Assembly (NCBI GenBank): GCA_964019165.1
Contig: OZ025269.1
Coordinates: 17,611,187-17,675,186 of the forward strand
DNA: 64,000 nt
DNA from: Mastigias papua
Taxonomy: Eukaryota > Cnidaria > Scyphozoa > Rhizostomeae > Mastigiidae
Direction: 5' to 3'
Shown here piece after piece: positions 1 through 16,458 of the stretch. Each line of letters begins with the position of its first letter. The first letter of the stretch is position 1. The notes beneath the pieces are model-generated. The model had not been told where the DNA came from. It saw only the letters and a program-made list of their open reading frames with translations, and made no database searches. Position numbers and translations under genes: made by a program.

Positions 1-1095
1 AAGCCTTTGACACAATTTACCACAGAATTCTTCTTCAAAAGCTCGTACACTATGATATTCATGACCATGAGTCAACAGTTGCGACTCCAGAGTCCAGAGA
101 ATAAGCTTGGAAATTCCACAAAATTCTTGTCTTGGACCCCTGCTATTTTCAGTTTACATCAATGATCTCCCTATGATAAAAATCAATAATGCCAACGTCC
201 CCTGATGACACTTGTATAGCCTTCAAAACTGATAGCGTCTCTAAGCTAAATGAGGGACTTAACCAGGACCTGGAGGCTTAGATACATTCCTTAATGGTAA
301 TACGTTGTCGCTGAACGTAACCAAAACGCAGTAAATAACTATTTCAACAGACATAAGCAAACTGCATTGGAAAGGAAAAATGAGCAACTAAATCTGCAAA
401 TGCGTAATGAAACCATAGGAGCTGTTCAAAACACCATGTATATTGGAATTCACATTGACAGTTCTCTTGATTGGAAGAAGCATATTCAGGAAATATCTAA
501 AAAAGTCATGATCTCATGGGATGCAAATGTTTTCCTTTCCATGCACTTAAAAATCTCTACACTAGTGTCATTGACCCTAATTTCCGGTCCTGCTGTTTTG
601 TGTAGGGTGTGTGGTGCAACCGAAGTTCACCCGCCACAGAAAATTAGAAATCGAGCTGCCAGAATCATCACCGGCAGAAATTACAATCCTAGCAAGCCAT
701 TAATACAAACTTTAGGTTGGAAAACGATTAATGAGAGGATAAAGTTTGAACCACGAGTTATGGTGTTCATTCCATTAAATATGCTCGCCCCACAGTACCT
801 CTCTAACTTGTTTGTCCCAAGTTCCACCAATCCCTCATCCAATCTAAGAAGTACTAACACCGATCATACACTACAAAAGAAAAACACCTCAACTGGTGTT
901 TCAACTAGGAACTTAGATGTATATTTAGAAACTTTTTACCTGTTGTATATTATAGACCACTGTAGACTTTGTAGTATCTAATTTATGTATGATTTTACTC
1001 TTATTTTGTATTGTAATTAGATAGAGGCCCAGTTGAACAGCAGGTACAGTTGAAGGGCTACCCTCCCTAAACATATCCGATAATAATACAAATAA
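1..1095 (+). mobile_element. Degenerate non-LTR (LINE) retrotransposon, RT C-terminal part
   Basis: Translating the + strand in pieces gives reverse-transcriptase landmarks: AFDTIYHRILLQKL at the very start (palm motif A region), then a frameshifted LGPLLFSVYINDLP block near 135-175. The longest open stretch, 367-981, carries the typical post-RT segment (GIHIDSSLDWKKHI, then IRNRAARIITGRNY). Stops and frame changes between the blocks show that it is dead. The tail at about 1065-1095 ends in TAA-type repeats, as in many CR1/L2/Jockey-like LINEs. The 5' part lies outside the window. The LINE clade is not resolved. Confidence 0.85.
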
Positions 1096-1773
1096 TCGAT
1101 AGGCTTAAGGGTGCTGACAGGATGAGGGAAAGTTTCTGGCAATATCGGCTGGACTTCTTTTTCCCTAAGGGCTTAAATATAAGATAGGTAGATAAATAGT
1201 TTTTAACCATTCTAGAGGGCAAAAGTCACAAACTTTCAGTTGCGTCAGATCAAACCATGCTGAGCCTTCGACACGAAGTTATCAGCCCTCCAGTGTAAAC
1301 ACTTGTCGTGCAGCCCTGGAAATTTGCTTCCTCAAAATCATGAATGCAAAATCTGCAACACGAGGTGTGCCAATCACTTTCCAGTTGTTGCCGTAGTCGT
1401 ATTGAACTGCTGCTATCAGCTACGTCTTTTGCGCTCACTTTATAAATGAACCCAAATGACCCTCCCCACTGCTTCCAGCTAAATTTCCCCTGCATGGCCA
1501 TTCAGGCATGCTCAGAGTTAAGTTAAGGGCTCCATTTCTAAAAACATATACGCAAAAGATCTTATTTTGCAACCCAGATAGACTTACTACCGAGAAAGTA
1601 TCTGTGTCTAGTCATAGCGCTTAGGATCGATTTTATGAGCAGCCATAGATCGTTCCAGAGTGAGAAGCATGAAGGCTACAATGTCACCAGTTATGCCTTA
1701 TGGATGATGTTGACATACTCTCATGCATTAACTAACACTGGCAACATTCTATTACATAGCGTGTAGCATCAGC
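1096..1773. other. Intergenic, no gene seen
   Basis: No coding exon, RNA gene or clear repeat is visible. A short minus-strand open stretch at 1250-1501 has no recognisable domain and no good coding context. Confidence 0.5.
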
Positions 1774-2277
1774 TTTCAATTTTCAAGATCATTTTACACG
1801 TTTGAGCATCTTGCACTCATTGATTCTATTTCCCACGAGGATCAAGAGCAAATATGGCTTTGTCAACAGGCTGCGTCTTACGCCTATTTGCGTAGCTGGG
1901 TAATTGGAGTTTCAATAATCTTCCACTTATCCTCAATAGTCTTGATTCTAATCATAAACAAAATGCCTCTCACCTTGGACCGTTCCATAGCAGCTCCAAG
2001 TATGGTCCTAGACGCTATTAAATAAAACACAAATATTAACTTTCAATCGAACATAATAATTGAATAAATCCATAAACATTGAAGAAAATACCATCAAGTC
2101 CTATGAGTTTCCCTGGATTCATTGTAGTAGTACTTGTCTCCTATGAAACATTCACCAAAATTTATTGTCTATGTTTGCCTATAAAAAGAGGATTCAGTAT
2201 GAAGTAATTCCGCCACCAATAGACCAATCTATTATCATTATCAACGAATTTAGGTTGTTCTATCACTGATATTTAAG
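1774..2277 (+). promoter_or_regulatory. Upstream/promoter region of protease gene A
   Basis: About 500 bp directly upstream of protease gene A is alignable by eye with the region upstream of gene B (9821-10321). Shared blocks include a stretch around 1905-1935 matching 9973-10003 and one around 1950-2000 matching 10015-10065. A TATA box (TATAAAAAG) sits at 2180-2188, about 98 bp before the ATG, which predicts transcription starting near 2210. Conservation of the whole block fits either duplication of gene plus promoter or selection on regulatory sites. Confidence 0.7.
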
Positions 2278-6411
<4,134 letters not shown>

Positions 6412-6535
6412 CGCACATTCCCATAGCTATTATCTGTTGCTGGTTTATACCCATTTTTATTATTTAACAAGTACCTCTAATATCGAATTATATCCAAGCA
6501 ATACATATTGTGGTTTATGCCTATTACTATGCTCA

Positions 6536-6541
6536 ATTAAA
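6536..6541 (+). terminator. Poly(A) signal candidate for protease A
   Basis: ATTAAA lies about 125 bp after the stop codon. The 3' UTR also shares the block ATCGAATTATATCCAAGCAA (about 6482-6501) with gene B (about 16398-16417), which supports it as transcribed duplicated sequence. Confidence 0.5.
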
Positions 6542-6559
6542 ACTAATCAAATAGTTCTC

Positions 6560-8260
6560 TTACACTAGCATTCTTGATTTGTGACATCACCAGCTGATGC
6601 AATCAATCTTTTGGTCGGCCAGCTTTTTAGCACAGAAGCCGTTTGGTTTTGAAACGGACCCAGTTTACCAAAAATTTCCCTAGAAGTATTTCATCAAAAT
6701 TTGAAAACCACATTAATAAGGCTATTACATCTTGTTTCTATGCTGCGAAAACTCGTGCAGTGAAAACATGCCCAGTGACAAAATTATCAAAGATCAAAGC
6801 AATTTTGGAATAACTGAATAAGAAAAATTTGAAATCAACCCTTTCCGATGGATTCAGCAATAGTTAAAATGATTGAGGAGTAGCTACTGAGGGATGTGGG
6901 GTGTCATATTCATCAATGATACGATTAAGCTCGACTGTCAAAAAAGCTCCCCTCATATAAACCCCATCCCCAGGAAATATGTCCCTACTCTGGAAGAAAT
7001 CCCCACGGGCGTTATCTAGGTTCAGCATAATACAGATTTGCAGCAACGAAAATTGAAAAATTTAACTAATGGTTTGCTCATATTTATTCATATTTGACGA
7101 GAACAACTGTCTAACTCTCTCCTCCTTGATCTCATCTTGATTTACATTTAAATCAAAATGTTATGTTTTATATTGAAAAATTATAGCCTTTGGTAACATA
7201 ACATATAGCCTTTGGTAGACCTAAGGACCTCTAAACTTAATAAGCCCGAATATACGATTATACTTGAAGTATCGAGACGTCCTTATAAGCAAATAGCAGT
7301 TCACTTGAAACTACGGCAGTATTCTATCAATCATTCATCAATATGAATTTTCTTCTATGGCTCACATAATAAACACTCCTTGAAAGCTCTAGAATTATCT
7401 GAAAAGGGTTTGTGCAACATAGTTATCTAGCATAGTGCGCACAGATATTTTCTGTTGCACAAGGATGCTACTTCATTGGTCAAGATCAGCATACACTTGC
7501 TTAATAATATGGAGCGCAGCACAAACAGCATGTTTAAACATCATTATCATCTTGTGGAGACATAGCACCGCGACACAGCTGAAAATTCGAAGAAGAGGTA
7601 CATACTAGAATGAAACCATGAGGACTGAATACAAGAAAACTTCGTTCGAAAACTCTCTGGCCTTCCATGCAATATGTGCAACTCCCTGTCACAGTGATCC
7701 TGGCCAAGGAAGAAATAGGAAAAAATGAAGTTATTGTAGTGGCTTAACAAATCGAAATTGAGAAATTAATTGAATCAGCTATTTTGCCATGGTTTGGTCC
7801 CATCCTATCAAAATAAGCTAGTACGATTTCCAAATAGCTGTCTCCATTAATTTCTCAATATTGTCTACTTTTATAAGAAATTCGATTCAAGCTTGGTATT
7901 CATGGATCAGTGTTGTTAGAAAAGACTTATCGATTTGGTGACATCTGGATAAGTTGCCATCCTACCTGAATACGCTAATACTAATTTCTAATACTTTCCA
8001 ATACAAACATATGAAAATTTGATGCAAGAATTCATAGCTTCAAACTCTCACAACTTTTGAACTACTTAACATACTGACAGCAGATAAACGGCATTTTACT
8101 GCCCTCTCTGAGATCTATTCAACAGTGTTCGATTTAAAGGTGTAGCTCAAACGTACAACTTCTACGCGGCATTAGCATCAAGAGTTCCTGTCCTTTCCAA
8201 GGGCAACTGTTCCCTAAAGATCATTCTGAACTAACAACATCAAATACAACAATTTCACTA
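6560..8260. other. Intergenic, no gene seen
   Basis: AT-rich spacer after protease A. The only structure noted is a short direct duplication of ATAGCCTTTGGTA around 7184-7216. The minus-strand open stretches at 6864-7046 and 7547-7750 show no domain and are not called. Confidence 0.5.
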
Positions 8261-8588
8261 CACGTTTTTTTTATAAGAAAAACACTTTTTTTCCAAGGGC
8301 TCAATTTTCTTAACTTTTCACGAATTTGAGGCAGAGATTTTCTTAAGATTTTCTTACGTAAACTGGCTGAAACAGGCTACTCTGTATTTGTTGGGCCACC
8401 ATAAGTCTCGATCTTTGTACGAGAGTTTGCAAAAATGAGCCAATATCAATTTCTGGCATGTAAAGAAAATGAACTGTAATTTTCTTAGCATTTTCTTGAA
8501 TTTGAGCCTTGTGATTTTCTTAGGATTTTCTTAAGGTTTTGGCCATTTGAGCCTCATTTTGTTATAAACTTTTTTCTTATAAAACGTG
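8261..8588. mobile_element. MITE with TA target duplication, A/T-tract rich
   Basis: The termini are inverted copies, CACGTTTTTTTTATAAGAAA on the left and TTTTTTCTTATAAAACGTG on the right, flanked on both sides by TA. The interior is built of repeated TTTTCTTAR-type motifs and is itself partly palindromic. The TA duplication and short inverted repeats suggest a Tc1/mariner-related non-autonomous element. Confidence 0.8.
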
Positions 8589-9820
8589 TAACTCTTTGAT
8601 AGAATCGGTTTGTAATTCACTGTCAAGCAGTAAAAACATATCTAATACTAATAGGTCAGTAGATGACCACGTGAAAGCTTATCATAATACGTTATTCCCC
8701 ATTTCCACTATATGAACATCTAGTGGAAAGGGCTAGTTGATACTTTTAAAGATAGTTCACCGGCCCCCCTACACGACATTCCACAAGCCCCTTTAGGAGT
8801 AGCATCAAAAAATGTTCCAATATAGGGAAATTATGGTTTATTTGATGTAATTTGATGAGATGTTTTTTTATTTTTAGCTCTAGAATTAAAAATTGATATT
8901 TTGTGTGCTATGGACGTAAAAACATTTAGTTACAATGCCCTTCTTAAAAATAGGTAATCAGGGCAGTGAAATCGTCTTCTTTGCTTTGACAAATAATCAG
9001 AAGCACATATTTATGAAATAAAAAAGTAGTTTTGAAAATCGGACACTGCCAGATGGGGATATAGAAAAGGGAATTTGTAAGTTTTCGTTGTTGCTGTTTA
9101 GAATCTGACAGGAAATGCACTAAAATTCAGTGTTGCGAATTTCATCAAACTTTGAATGGGAATATCTTGCGACTCAGACATCCTAATTTGATGACAATTT
9201 TTTGTTCTTGAGATGGCAAAGTATTATTCTTTAACTATCGATGCTTAGTTAAGCCATTGCAATAACTTCATTTTTTCCTATTTCTTCCTTAATTATGTGC
9301 TTCTGGATCACTGTGCCTGTGTCCACCTCCGACATGTATCCGCTTCTGGCTATGTAGTTTGGCTCACCTTTCGGTCGTTACCCGATATTTCATACTCTGA
9401 TAAGTGTAGGTCGAAAAAACTTTTAATACGTCTAAATAACTTGCCGCTTTTCCGCGCTGTAGATACGTACTAGCCTCACCTCCATATTTACGATCAAACT
9501 ACCTATCTGCGTTTGCCCCAAAGTATATCAGTGCCACCCTTAAATATGCTCAAATACTCTATGGCATTAGACAACATAGTATTCCATTCTTCCTCATAAT
9601 AAAAAATACTCAGTGCGTTTTTTACTTTATCACTGTCAACAGATATATATATATAGATATATATATATATTCCTTTTTTGAAAGAGAATGGAAATATCTT
9701 TCTTTAGGAATTCCTCAACATTAGATGCATTGTCCTTATAAGTGCTTCTTCAGAATATTTTAATCATTCTAACATTCAACCAATTAATGAAATTTAAGTA
9801 AAAATCAGCTTGCAACAGGC
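8589..9820. other. Intergenic, no gene seen; short TA repeat
   Basis: No exon is recognised. A small imperfect TA repeat lies at 9642-9671. The rest is AT-rich spacer up to the duplicated promoter block of protease B. Confidence 0.5.
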
Positions 9821-10321
9821 TGGTCTAATTTTGAACATCGTTTTACACCTCTGAGCATCTCTCATTCATTGATTCAATTTTCACGAGGAAGATCAAATTT
9901 TGTTCCGACTGACCTCTTACAGCAATTGTCAATAGGCTGTGCCTTACGTCTATTTGCATAGCTGTACAACTGGAGTTTCAATAATCTTCCACTTATCGTC
10001 AATAGCCTTGCTTCCAATCATAAACAAAATACCTCTCACTTTGTAACGATCCATAGCAGCTGAAAACACCGATCTTAAGCTCTATTAAACAACACAAACA
10101 GTAACGTGCAATTGAACGCAATATTTAGATAAGCCCATGAACATTCAGAAAAATACCATCAAATCACAAGAGTTTCCCGGGATACCTTTTATCAGTGAAT
10201 AGCTGCTGCTTGAAATTCACCCAACTCTATTGTTATGATTCCATATAAATATAGAATTCTGTGACAAGTAATTTCACAAATATCAGGCTTTTGGTTCAAG
10301 TGCTCTATCACAGATATCAAG
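9821..10321 (+). promoter_or_regulatory. Upstream/promoter region of protease gene B
   Basis: Homologous to 1774-2277 upstream of gene A. The TATA box here is TATAAATA at 10244-10251, 78 bp before the ATG. The similarity runs across the whole region rather than in isolated sites. Confidence 0.7.
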
Positions 10322-13300
10322 ATGATTCTGGCAATCTCATTTATTGTTCTGGCTACTCTTCAACTTAGCAAAGGTTGGTTAATGCTCGTTTATTACTAAT
10401 CATTTGACTTGCAGTCCAACTTCATTGATTTTGCGTGAGTATTTCGTGGTCAAATTGTAAACGCAAGGATGCGAAGCTATTTAAAAAGCTTTATAAATAG
10501 TAAAGAGAAAGGGGGATTCATCAAGTATTAAGCATTCAATAAAAGATATTAATATATCAATAGTACAAATAAGTAGACTTGCTTGGCTTGGGAAGCTAAT
10601 CTTCTAACTGAGAATTTAACCCCAGTTACTTTTTCAGTACGCTGGCATAATCAGAATGCTATGGATGCTACTATGTTGGATCCTGACGTTTATCCTAGCC
10701 TAGCTTAACCGAAACCCTTTTTTCCTGACCTGTCCAGGTGAACAAGGATGCGCTGTATTATCTACATTGTTTTCCTTTATTGTCCTGCACTGCCTAGCAT
10801 GAATACGATTCATGCGCTATTTTGTGACTTAAATTTTTCAATTGCATGTGCAATGGTGTCATTAACGATGTGCGCAGGATATTACGTCACTTAGACATAT
10901 GACATAGGACATAGGACATAGGACATAGGATATAAGACATAGGGCATAGGTATAAGGCATAAGAAGTTTTAATTCTAACGAAAAAGAATTCACAATTAAT
11001 TTTAAAGTAAACAGGAATGAATGAAAAAGCCAAAAACCAATAATGAACAAACATATTAGAAAGGAAAACCTAAATTAGTGAAGACCGAGCAATTAAATTG
11101 AAATTTTCTATAAGCTAAATGTTTGAGAATGGAATTATACCAGAACTAATGCATGGTGTGCTCAGCTTCTGACATTTACCTACTTCATTCTCTATCCAAG
11201 TATTGAAAAGATCTGCTCTTGTGTTTCTAAATTCATCTGCAATTCACTCTTCCGTTTGTTCATATGATGGATTATCCTGACTAACCTGTAGCTTTCCAGA
11301 ATCGATATTATTCTACTTTGTTTGTTAAAAGTGTCGAGCAGAATAACGGGTTTGTGTCCAATTAAGGTACACATCTACCATTCATTAAACCGAGACCCCG
11401 TTTACACTAGCACGGATCCAAAATAACATGGATCTATTTCGGTTCCGTTGCGATTTTTGCTAACATTTATGCCGGAATCGAATCTAAATAAATACCCATT
11501 TGCACATGGGACTGTACCGGAACAGTTCCACTCAATCGGCATAGTCTAACATCCAACTATCAAACTAAATCAGCCTCGAGGCAAGGAATTTCAATGTCTC
11601 TTGCCCGATCCGCTCCAGCTCAGAACAATTCAAGCGGTTCACACTGGACTTCAACTGAAACGGATCGAGGCAGGTACACTTTGGAAAGCGAGCCCAAGCT
11701 CGTACAGGTGCAGGTGCAGACCCAGCAGTTCTAGTGTAAACGGAAAGCCTACCTATACTCTAACAGGTACGGGATCCGTTTGGATCCGTTCTAATTTAAA
11801 CGGGGTCTGAATCTACTCACCTTATCTTGTGACTCATCAGAGCATGCCACCCTTCAATTCTATAGGAAGTAAAGTATTACTGTGAAGACAGTCTCAGACT
11901 ATGGTATAACCATGAAATGTATTTCGATTGCTTTTTCAGCATGCAATGTAACACTCAGCAGCTCATCAGGAACTTTTACATCGCCTGGATATCCAGCAGA
12001 TTATCCAAACTACAAAGTATGCCAGACAACAATCATAGCACCTAAAGGGAAAAGAATAACTTTAACATTTTCGACCTTTGAGCTAGAAAAAAGCCTATCG
12101 TGCGTTTTTGATTATGTTGCAATAATAGAGGGAGAACGTAAGAGAAAATACTGTGGAAAAGTTCTTCCACCCGAGTACAAATCAAAAGGTAACTCAATTA
12201 TGGTCAAATTTGAGAGCGATTCATTGTTTACTGGGAAAGGATTCAATGCTTCATTCATTGTAGTAGGTATGTATTAATCCTGTGTGTTCTTATTGTTAAG
12301 TATGTTTTGATAATGTAGAGATTATTCCAGTTGTGCTGTACGTAAAAGTTAACAAGAGGGGGCTATGCTGTAGGCCATTATATTCAGCACACCTGTGACC
12401 ACACCCACAATTTTAATGTAAGCTGTTGAAATTTTAATGCATAAAAGGTTATACAAAATTTATTCGTAATTTTGTAAAGTATACATAAACCATAGTAAGA
12501 TATTGAAACCAAGAAAGGAATTCACGAAGAAAGGAATTCACGAAGAAAAGAATTCACGAAACTAGCATGGGTTCATTGGAGGAGGACTGAGTCCTCCTGA
12601 AAATCTCTTCATTTCAACAAAGGAGGCTGAGACCCGCAAACTCCCAGAGTCTCCCTCCACGGCAACCCTAGATTATACGATTGGAAATGAAATCGGAACA
12701 ATTTCTACGTGCAACTCTCCTTAGTGATTGACAGAACCAAATTGGATGCTATGTAGAGACTAGAATTAGTCATACTAGTGCTACCCAAATGTTAACTAGC
12801 TGGTTGTTTCCCTGTGGGTTACTGGTAAAGGAAATGGGTGCTAATTGTGTTATACTAGGAAATGAATGAGATCGAGAATAGGAGTTTGAGAAGCCTAACA
12901 AGTTTCGTATACCTCGGTCAACGCTATGCAAAAAAACAGCAGAGAGATGGAGAGTTCTGCTACATTTGCAACACGTGCTAGCAGTGAAAGCATAGATCAG
13001 CAAGGATTAGCTTAACGATTAACGATGTAGAAAGTTGGTCAGAAGTCAAATGTGTTGAACTCAGTTTAGCTACATAGAAAGGGAATCAACCCGTCCAACC
13101 CTAACTAAATGCCTGAAATGAAGTATCTGAATTGAAACTAAACTTATACTCTCAGGTGCCAAATAAACGCCCCCCCCCCCACTTATCAATTTTTGGATTT
13201 TGTTCTACCCCCGGACCTTATTAGTACGCCCCCGTTTATAAATTTTAAGGATCAGTTGGGCGATGCAGCTCCTACTAACTTATTTGACAGCGTTTTTGGT

Positions 13301-16300
13301 GGACAATCCTAGGTAGATGGATGCTTCTCTAAATAGTTTAGTTTTATGTTTTACGAGAACCTGCTTTTGTTCTTTCCCTCGCTTTATGCCCTTTTTCAAA
13401 TTCAAACCCCTTTATTTTGACCCCCCGTTTACCCCATATTTATTAGAACCCCCCGTTTATTTGGCACTGAAGAGTATTATCGCCATCAAACATCGGAACC
13501 AACATCTTCATAGCCACTATCATCGTACTAATCGTACTCGTCTCCTCCATAGTTACCATTACGACCATAGTCTCCATCACCACCATCGTTACTGTTATCA
13601 TTTCACCATCAAACTGCAGTATCATATTGGCATCACATGCTCAATAATTCATTTCTTGTAGATGGTCCCCCTCCTTTGCCACCAGCAACGGCTAATGGCC
13701 CCAGTTGTGGGGTAACAAAAGTTGTCCAGTCTCGTGTGATAGCTGGGAATAACGCAACAAAGGGAGCATGGCCATGGCAAGTAGGTCTTTCAACAACATA
13801 CAGCGGATTCTTCTGCGGAGGATCACTGATTGCACCTAATTGGGTGGTGACAGCTGCCCATTGCTTATGGGGCACTAGTGCAGCCGACTTGAGAGTAACT
13901 GTTGGGGATCTTGACAGAGATGTAGCTGAAGGCACTGAACAAGTACTCGAAGTTGAGAAGATCATTATGCATGAGAAATACCATCTGAATGAGTAAGTGA
14001 TACTAGATTCTGTGAGAATCAGTTAGGAGGGCTTATTACTGCCCTGAATCGATCTTAGTCTACAAGGTAATCTCATTATTGAAAATTGGTCTCATGGTCG
14101 CTCATGGCAGGGCCAACTAAAGCTGTACTAGTGTTGCATGTATTTCATGCTTGACGATATGGCTTTAGAGTGATTTATGTTCTATATGTGTCTGAGATTG
14201 CTTTGAAATTGACGGTCAAAAGCTCAATGCTGTGATCATGAGAGTTCTTCGCAGATTGGCACATATTGCCATGAAGAAAAAATTATATTTGAAAACGGAA
14301 ATGAATCCCAACAGTCTTCCATTCCCTTAGTCCTTTCTAAGTTGTTTGTTTTCTGTTTCAGTTAGCTAGTTCATTTCCTATTTGTTTGGTTTTTTCCTTA
14401 GGTTGTTTTGACATATGTACGTGAGCTTACTCACGCCCCATAGTTATTGACTTAGTGCGTGACCTGATTCACGCCCCCATGGCTATATAAGGCCATATTT
14501 TCGCTACTTCTATCCCTTCACTGATGATGGCTCATGATTGAGTCGAAACGTTTGATTATGTCTTAAAATTTTACTGGTTATGTCTTGTTAGGTCTTAGGT
14601 CTACCGGTTATGTCGTATTTAGAAGGAATTGTCGAAATTAAAATACATCTACAAAGACAATAAAATGTCTTTATTTCTTGTCGCGATTCTTGTACTGAAT
14701 TTCATCATCAAGCTGCGTTTTCCAACAAGGAAATGAATCTACCTTCACATTTTTGATGTATAGAAGATCAGAGTTTGGTGATCAAGGTAGACGGCACAAA
14801 AAGAGGATATCTAAGTAAACAGTACCTAGCATCATTTTAGCAAAAGATCTCTTTTTCTCATTTCAGAGCTTGCAGATACAGTCAGCTAAATAATGACGTT
14901 GGTCTCATGAAACTGGCGGAACCCGTAATGCTAAATGACCATGTTAACACCATCTGTTTGCCTGCTCAATCTAAAAACGCACCAGTGGGACACAGCTGCT
15001 TCATTACAGGTAAGCTAGTAGGAATCGCTCTCCTGAAGTATGGAGGAAATGTAGCCTATTCCAATTTCATTGAGTAAGATCTGGTACACTTATCAGTTTA
15101 AATGAATGATAAATAGAATGAAGTAACATTAGATATCACTACAAATTATACTACTACAAATTATACTAAACTAGACAATATGTTAGACCTCTAAGCACGC
15201 TGATGTATTACTGATGCTTCTATCCTTGTGCAATCGACTGCACTGCACAGAAAGAACGCGGATGGAAAGGTGTAGAAAGTATAGAATTGTTCTGTATAGT
15301 AGATGTGCATGGCTCTGTGACAAAATAGTGCAAACCATCTGTAAGACATGACACCATTTGATTGTCAAGTTACTATCACATTTCATAAAAACTCTCGACT
15401 CTATGGTCAAACAGTGAGATAAGAACAATTTCAAATCAAACTGACGATGCAAAAAGCAAACAAATTCTTCAAAATTAGCCCTCATGTAATCCATATGTCT
15501 TTGATTAGGTTGGGTGTTTGATGGATTCAGCGTTCATAGCTAGATAACTTTTGATAGGCCAAATCACTAATTATAAAGTAAAAGCTGGACTCTGCCCTGT
15601 GGCGCTTAAACAAATATTCACGTCTATGTCGAATATTTCTAGGCAACACAGGTAACACAAAAAACAACCAATGACTTCCAGATTCACCGGCTTCGGTTTA
15701 AGTACTGCAAACAATCTTCTGAGTAGCAAGAAGCAAGCACCTGGAGCGAGATTCCGGAGCAATTTAAAGCTCTTCATCACTAGCAGCTACAAAGTAATCT
15801 CGAGGAGTCCGTGAGGTTAAGCAACACAAACATAGCCCTATAGAAGAGCAACGTTATTTGTTTACATTATGTATCTTTTGCTTGCGTATCTAATGATATT
15901 CTGGTTTTCCCTTGTGAGGTATCCTGTACAAATCACAATAAATGAAATTAAATTATATAGTGGATCTTTGTTGCAGGTTGGGGAAAAATCAAGCACCCAG
16001 GTGACACATACCGTCACCTGCAGCAGGCACATCTTCACGTCGTTAATACAACCGCTTGTCAGGACAAAGTCAACAAGAACCTTCGAGGGTCCATAAAAGT
16101 TACAGATCAAATGATATGTGCTGGTAAAACAGGTACAAAGGCAAGTGGCTGCCAAGGAGACAGTGGAGGTCCTCTGGCATGCATGAATGTTTCCACAAAA
16201 CGATACGTTTTGCACGGTGATGTGAGTTGGGGATCAGGCACTTGCAATTCAGATGTAACACATACTGTATTTGGACGTATGTCTGAATTTAGAGACTGGA

Positions 16301-16326
16301 TTGATAAGAAATTGAAAGCAAATTGA
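10322..16326 (+). CDS. Secreted CUB-domain serine protease (peptidase S1), paralogue B
   Basis: Five exons: 10322-10373, 11940-12266, 13662-13992, 14867-15009 and 15977-16326. Their lengths (52, 327, 331, 143 and 350) are identical to gene A, giving 400 residues. The signal peptide is MILAISFIVLATLQLSK. The CUB domain lies at residues 18-126, the proline-rich linker follows from residue 127, and the activation site is R151|VIAG. The triad is His193, Asp247 and Ser347. The S1 pocket again has Ser at the chymotrypsin-189 position, in ASGCQGDSGG. At the equivalent of chymotrypsin position 226, B has Thr where A has Ser. Introns are longer than in A and carry two MITEs plus a Penelope-related fragment. 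It is a probable active paralogue; expression cannot be judged from sequence. Confidence 0.93.
10893..10967. repeat. Heptamer tandem repeat (GACATAG)n, imperfect
   Basis: Several consecutive copies of a 7-bp unit, decaying at the 3' side, in intron 1 of protease B. Confidence 0.85.
11393..11808. mobile_element. MITE in intron 1 of protease B
   Basis: A 416-bp element with inverted termini: AGACCCCGTTTACACTAG at the left, and the complement of AGACCCCGTTTAAATTAG at the right. The similarity continues inward through CACGGATCC/AACGGATCC. No convincing target duplication was found, so the superfamily is open. It ends 131 bp before the CUB exon. Confidence 0.8.
12511..12560. repeat. 16-bp tandem repeat, three copies
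   Basis: Three copies of a unit close to AAGAAAGGAATTCACG in intron 2 of protease B, the third with one substitution. Confidence 0.9.
13147..13476. mobile_element. MITE with TACTCT..GTGCCAAATAAACG termini
   Basis: The left end reads TACTCTCAGGTGCCAAATAA and the right end is the complement of TACTCTTCAGTGCCAAATAA, with C- or G-rich runs just inside. TTA flanks both sides. It lies in intron 2 of protease B, about 185 bp before exon 3. A related element with near-matching termini is at 50518-51033. Confidence 0.8.
13480..13615. repeat. Imperfect (CAT/CAC) trinucleotide-rich tract
   Basis: Pyrimidine-rich degenerate CAT/ACC triplets between the MITE and exon 3. It explains the apparent open frames on both strands here. 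Confidence 0.7.
14420..14760 (+). mobile_element. Penelope-like element fragment with hammerhead-like motif
   Basis: At 14521-14550 the sequence has a hammerhead-type core: CTGATGA, one extra T, a stem GGCTC/GAGTC closed by a six-base loop, then GAAACG. Core motifs of this form are known from Penelope-like elements and related retroelements in animals. Downstream, at about 14706-14730, a block ending AAGCTGCGTTTTCC matches the block following the palindrome in GANAB intron 4 (about 29112-29138), which suggests shared element family sequence. No convincing stem I partner was found, so this copy is probably not a functional ribozyme. It is in intron 3 of protease B. Confidence 0.55.
16015..16238 (+). 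other. Gene-conversion-like tract in exon 5 of protease B
   Basis: Partner of 6100-6323: two differences in 224 bp, with abruptly higher divergence on either side within the same exon. Confidence 0.75.
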
Positions 16327-16452
16327 CGGACACTCCTATAATAACTACTAGATTTTCCTTATTTACATGGTAAATTACTTAGAAAATTTAATCGCGATAT
16401 CGAATTATATCCAAGCAAGAAGTGATATGATAGTTAATCCTAACTGAATCCA

Positions 16453-16458
16453 AATAAA
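16453..16458 (+). terminator. Poly(A) signal candidate for protease B
   Basis: AATAAA lies about 127 bp after the stop codon, a spacing comparable to the gene A signal. Confidence 0.6.

Noticed and set aside
1250..1501. Minus-strand 83-residue ORF
   Set aside because: No domain, no promoter or poly(A) context, and a composition like the surrounding spacer.
13317..13661. 114-residue + strand ORF and its minus-strand shadow
   Set aside because: It is made of the MITE right half and the CAT/CAC triplet tract before exon 3.
16111..16215. Long minus-strand ORFs antisense to exon 5 of both proteases (6028-6300 and 15862-16215)
   Set aside because: They are antisense shadows of the coding exon; their near identity follows from the conserved 224-bp tract.
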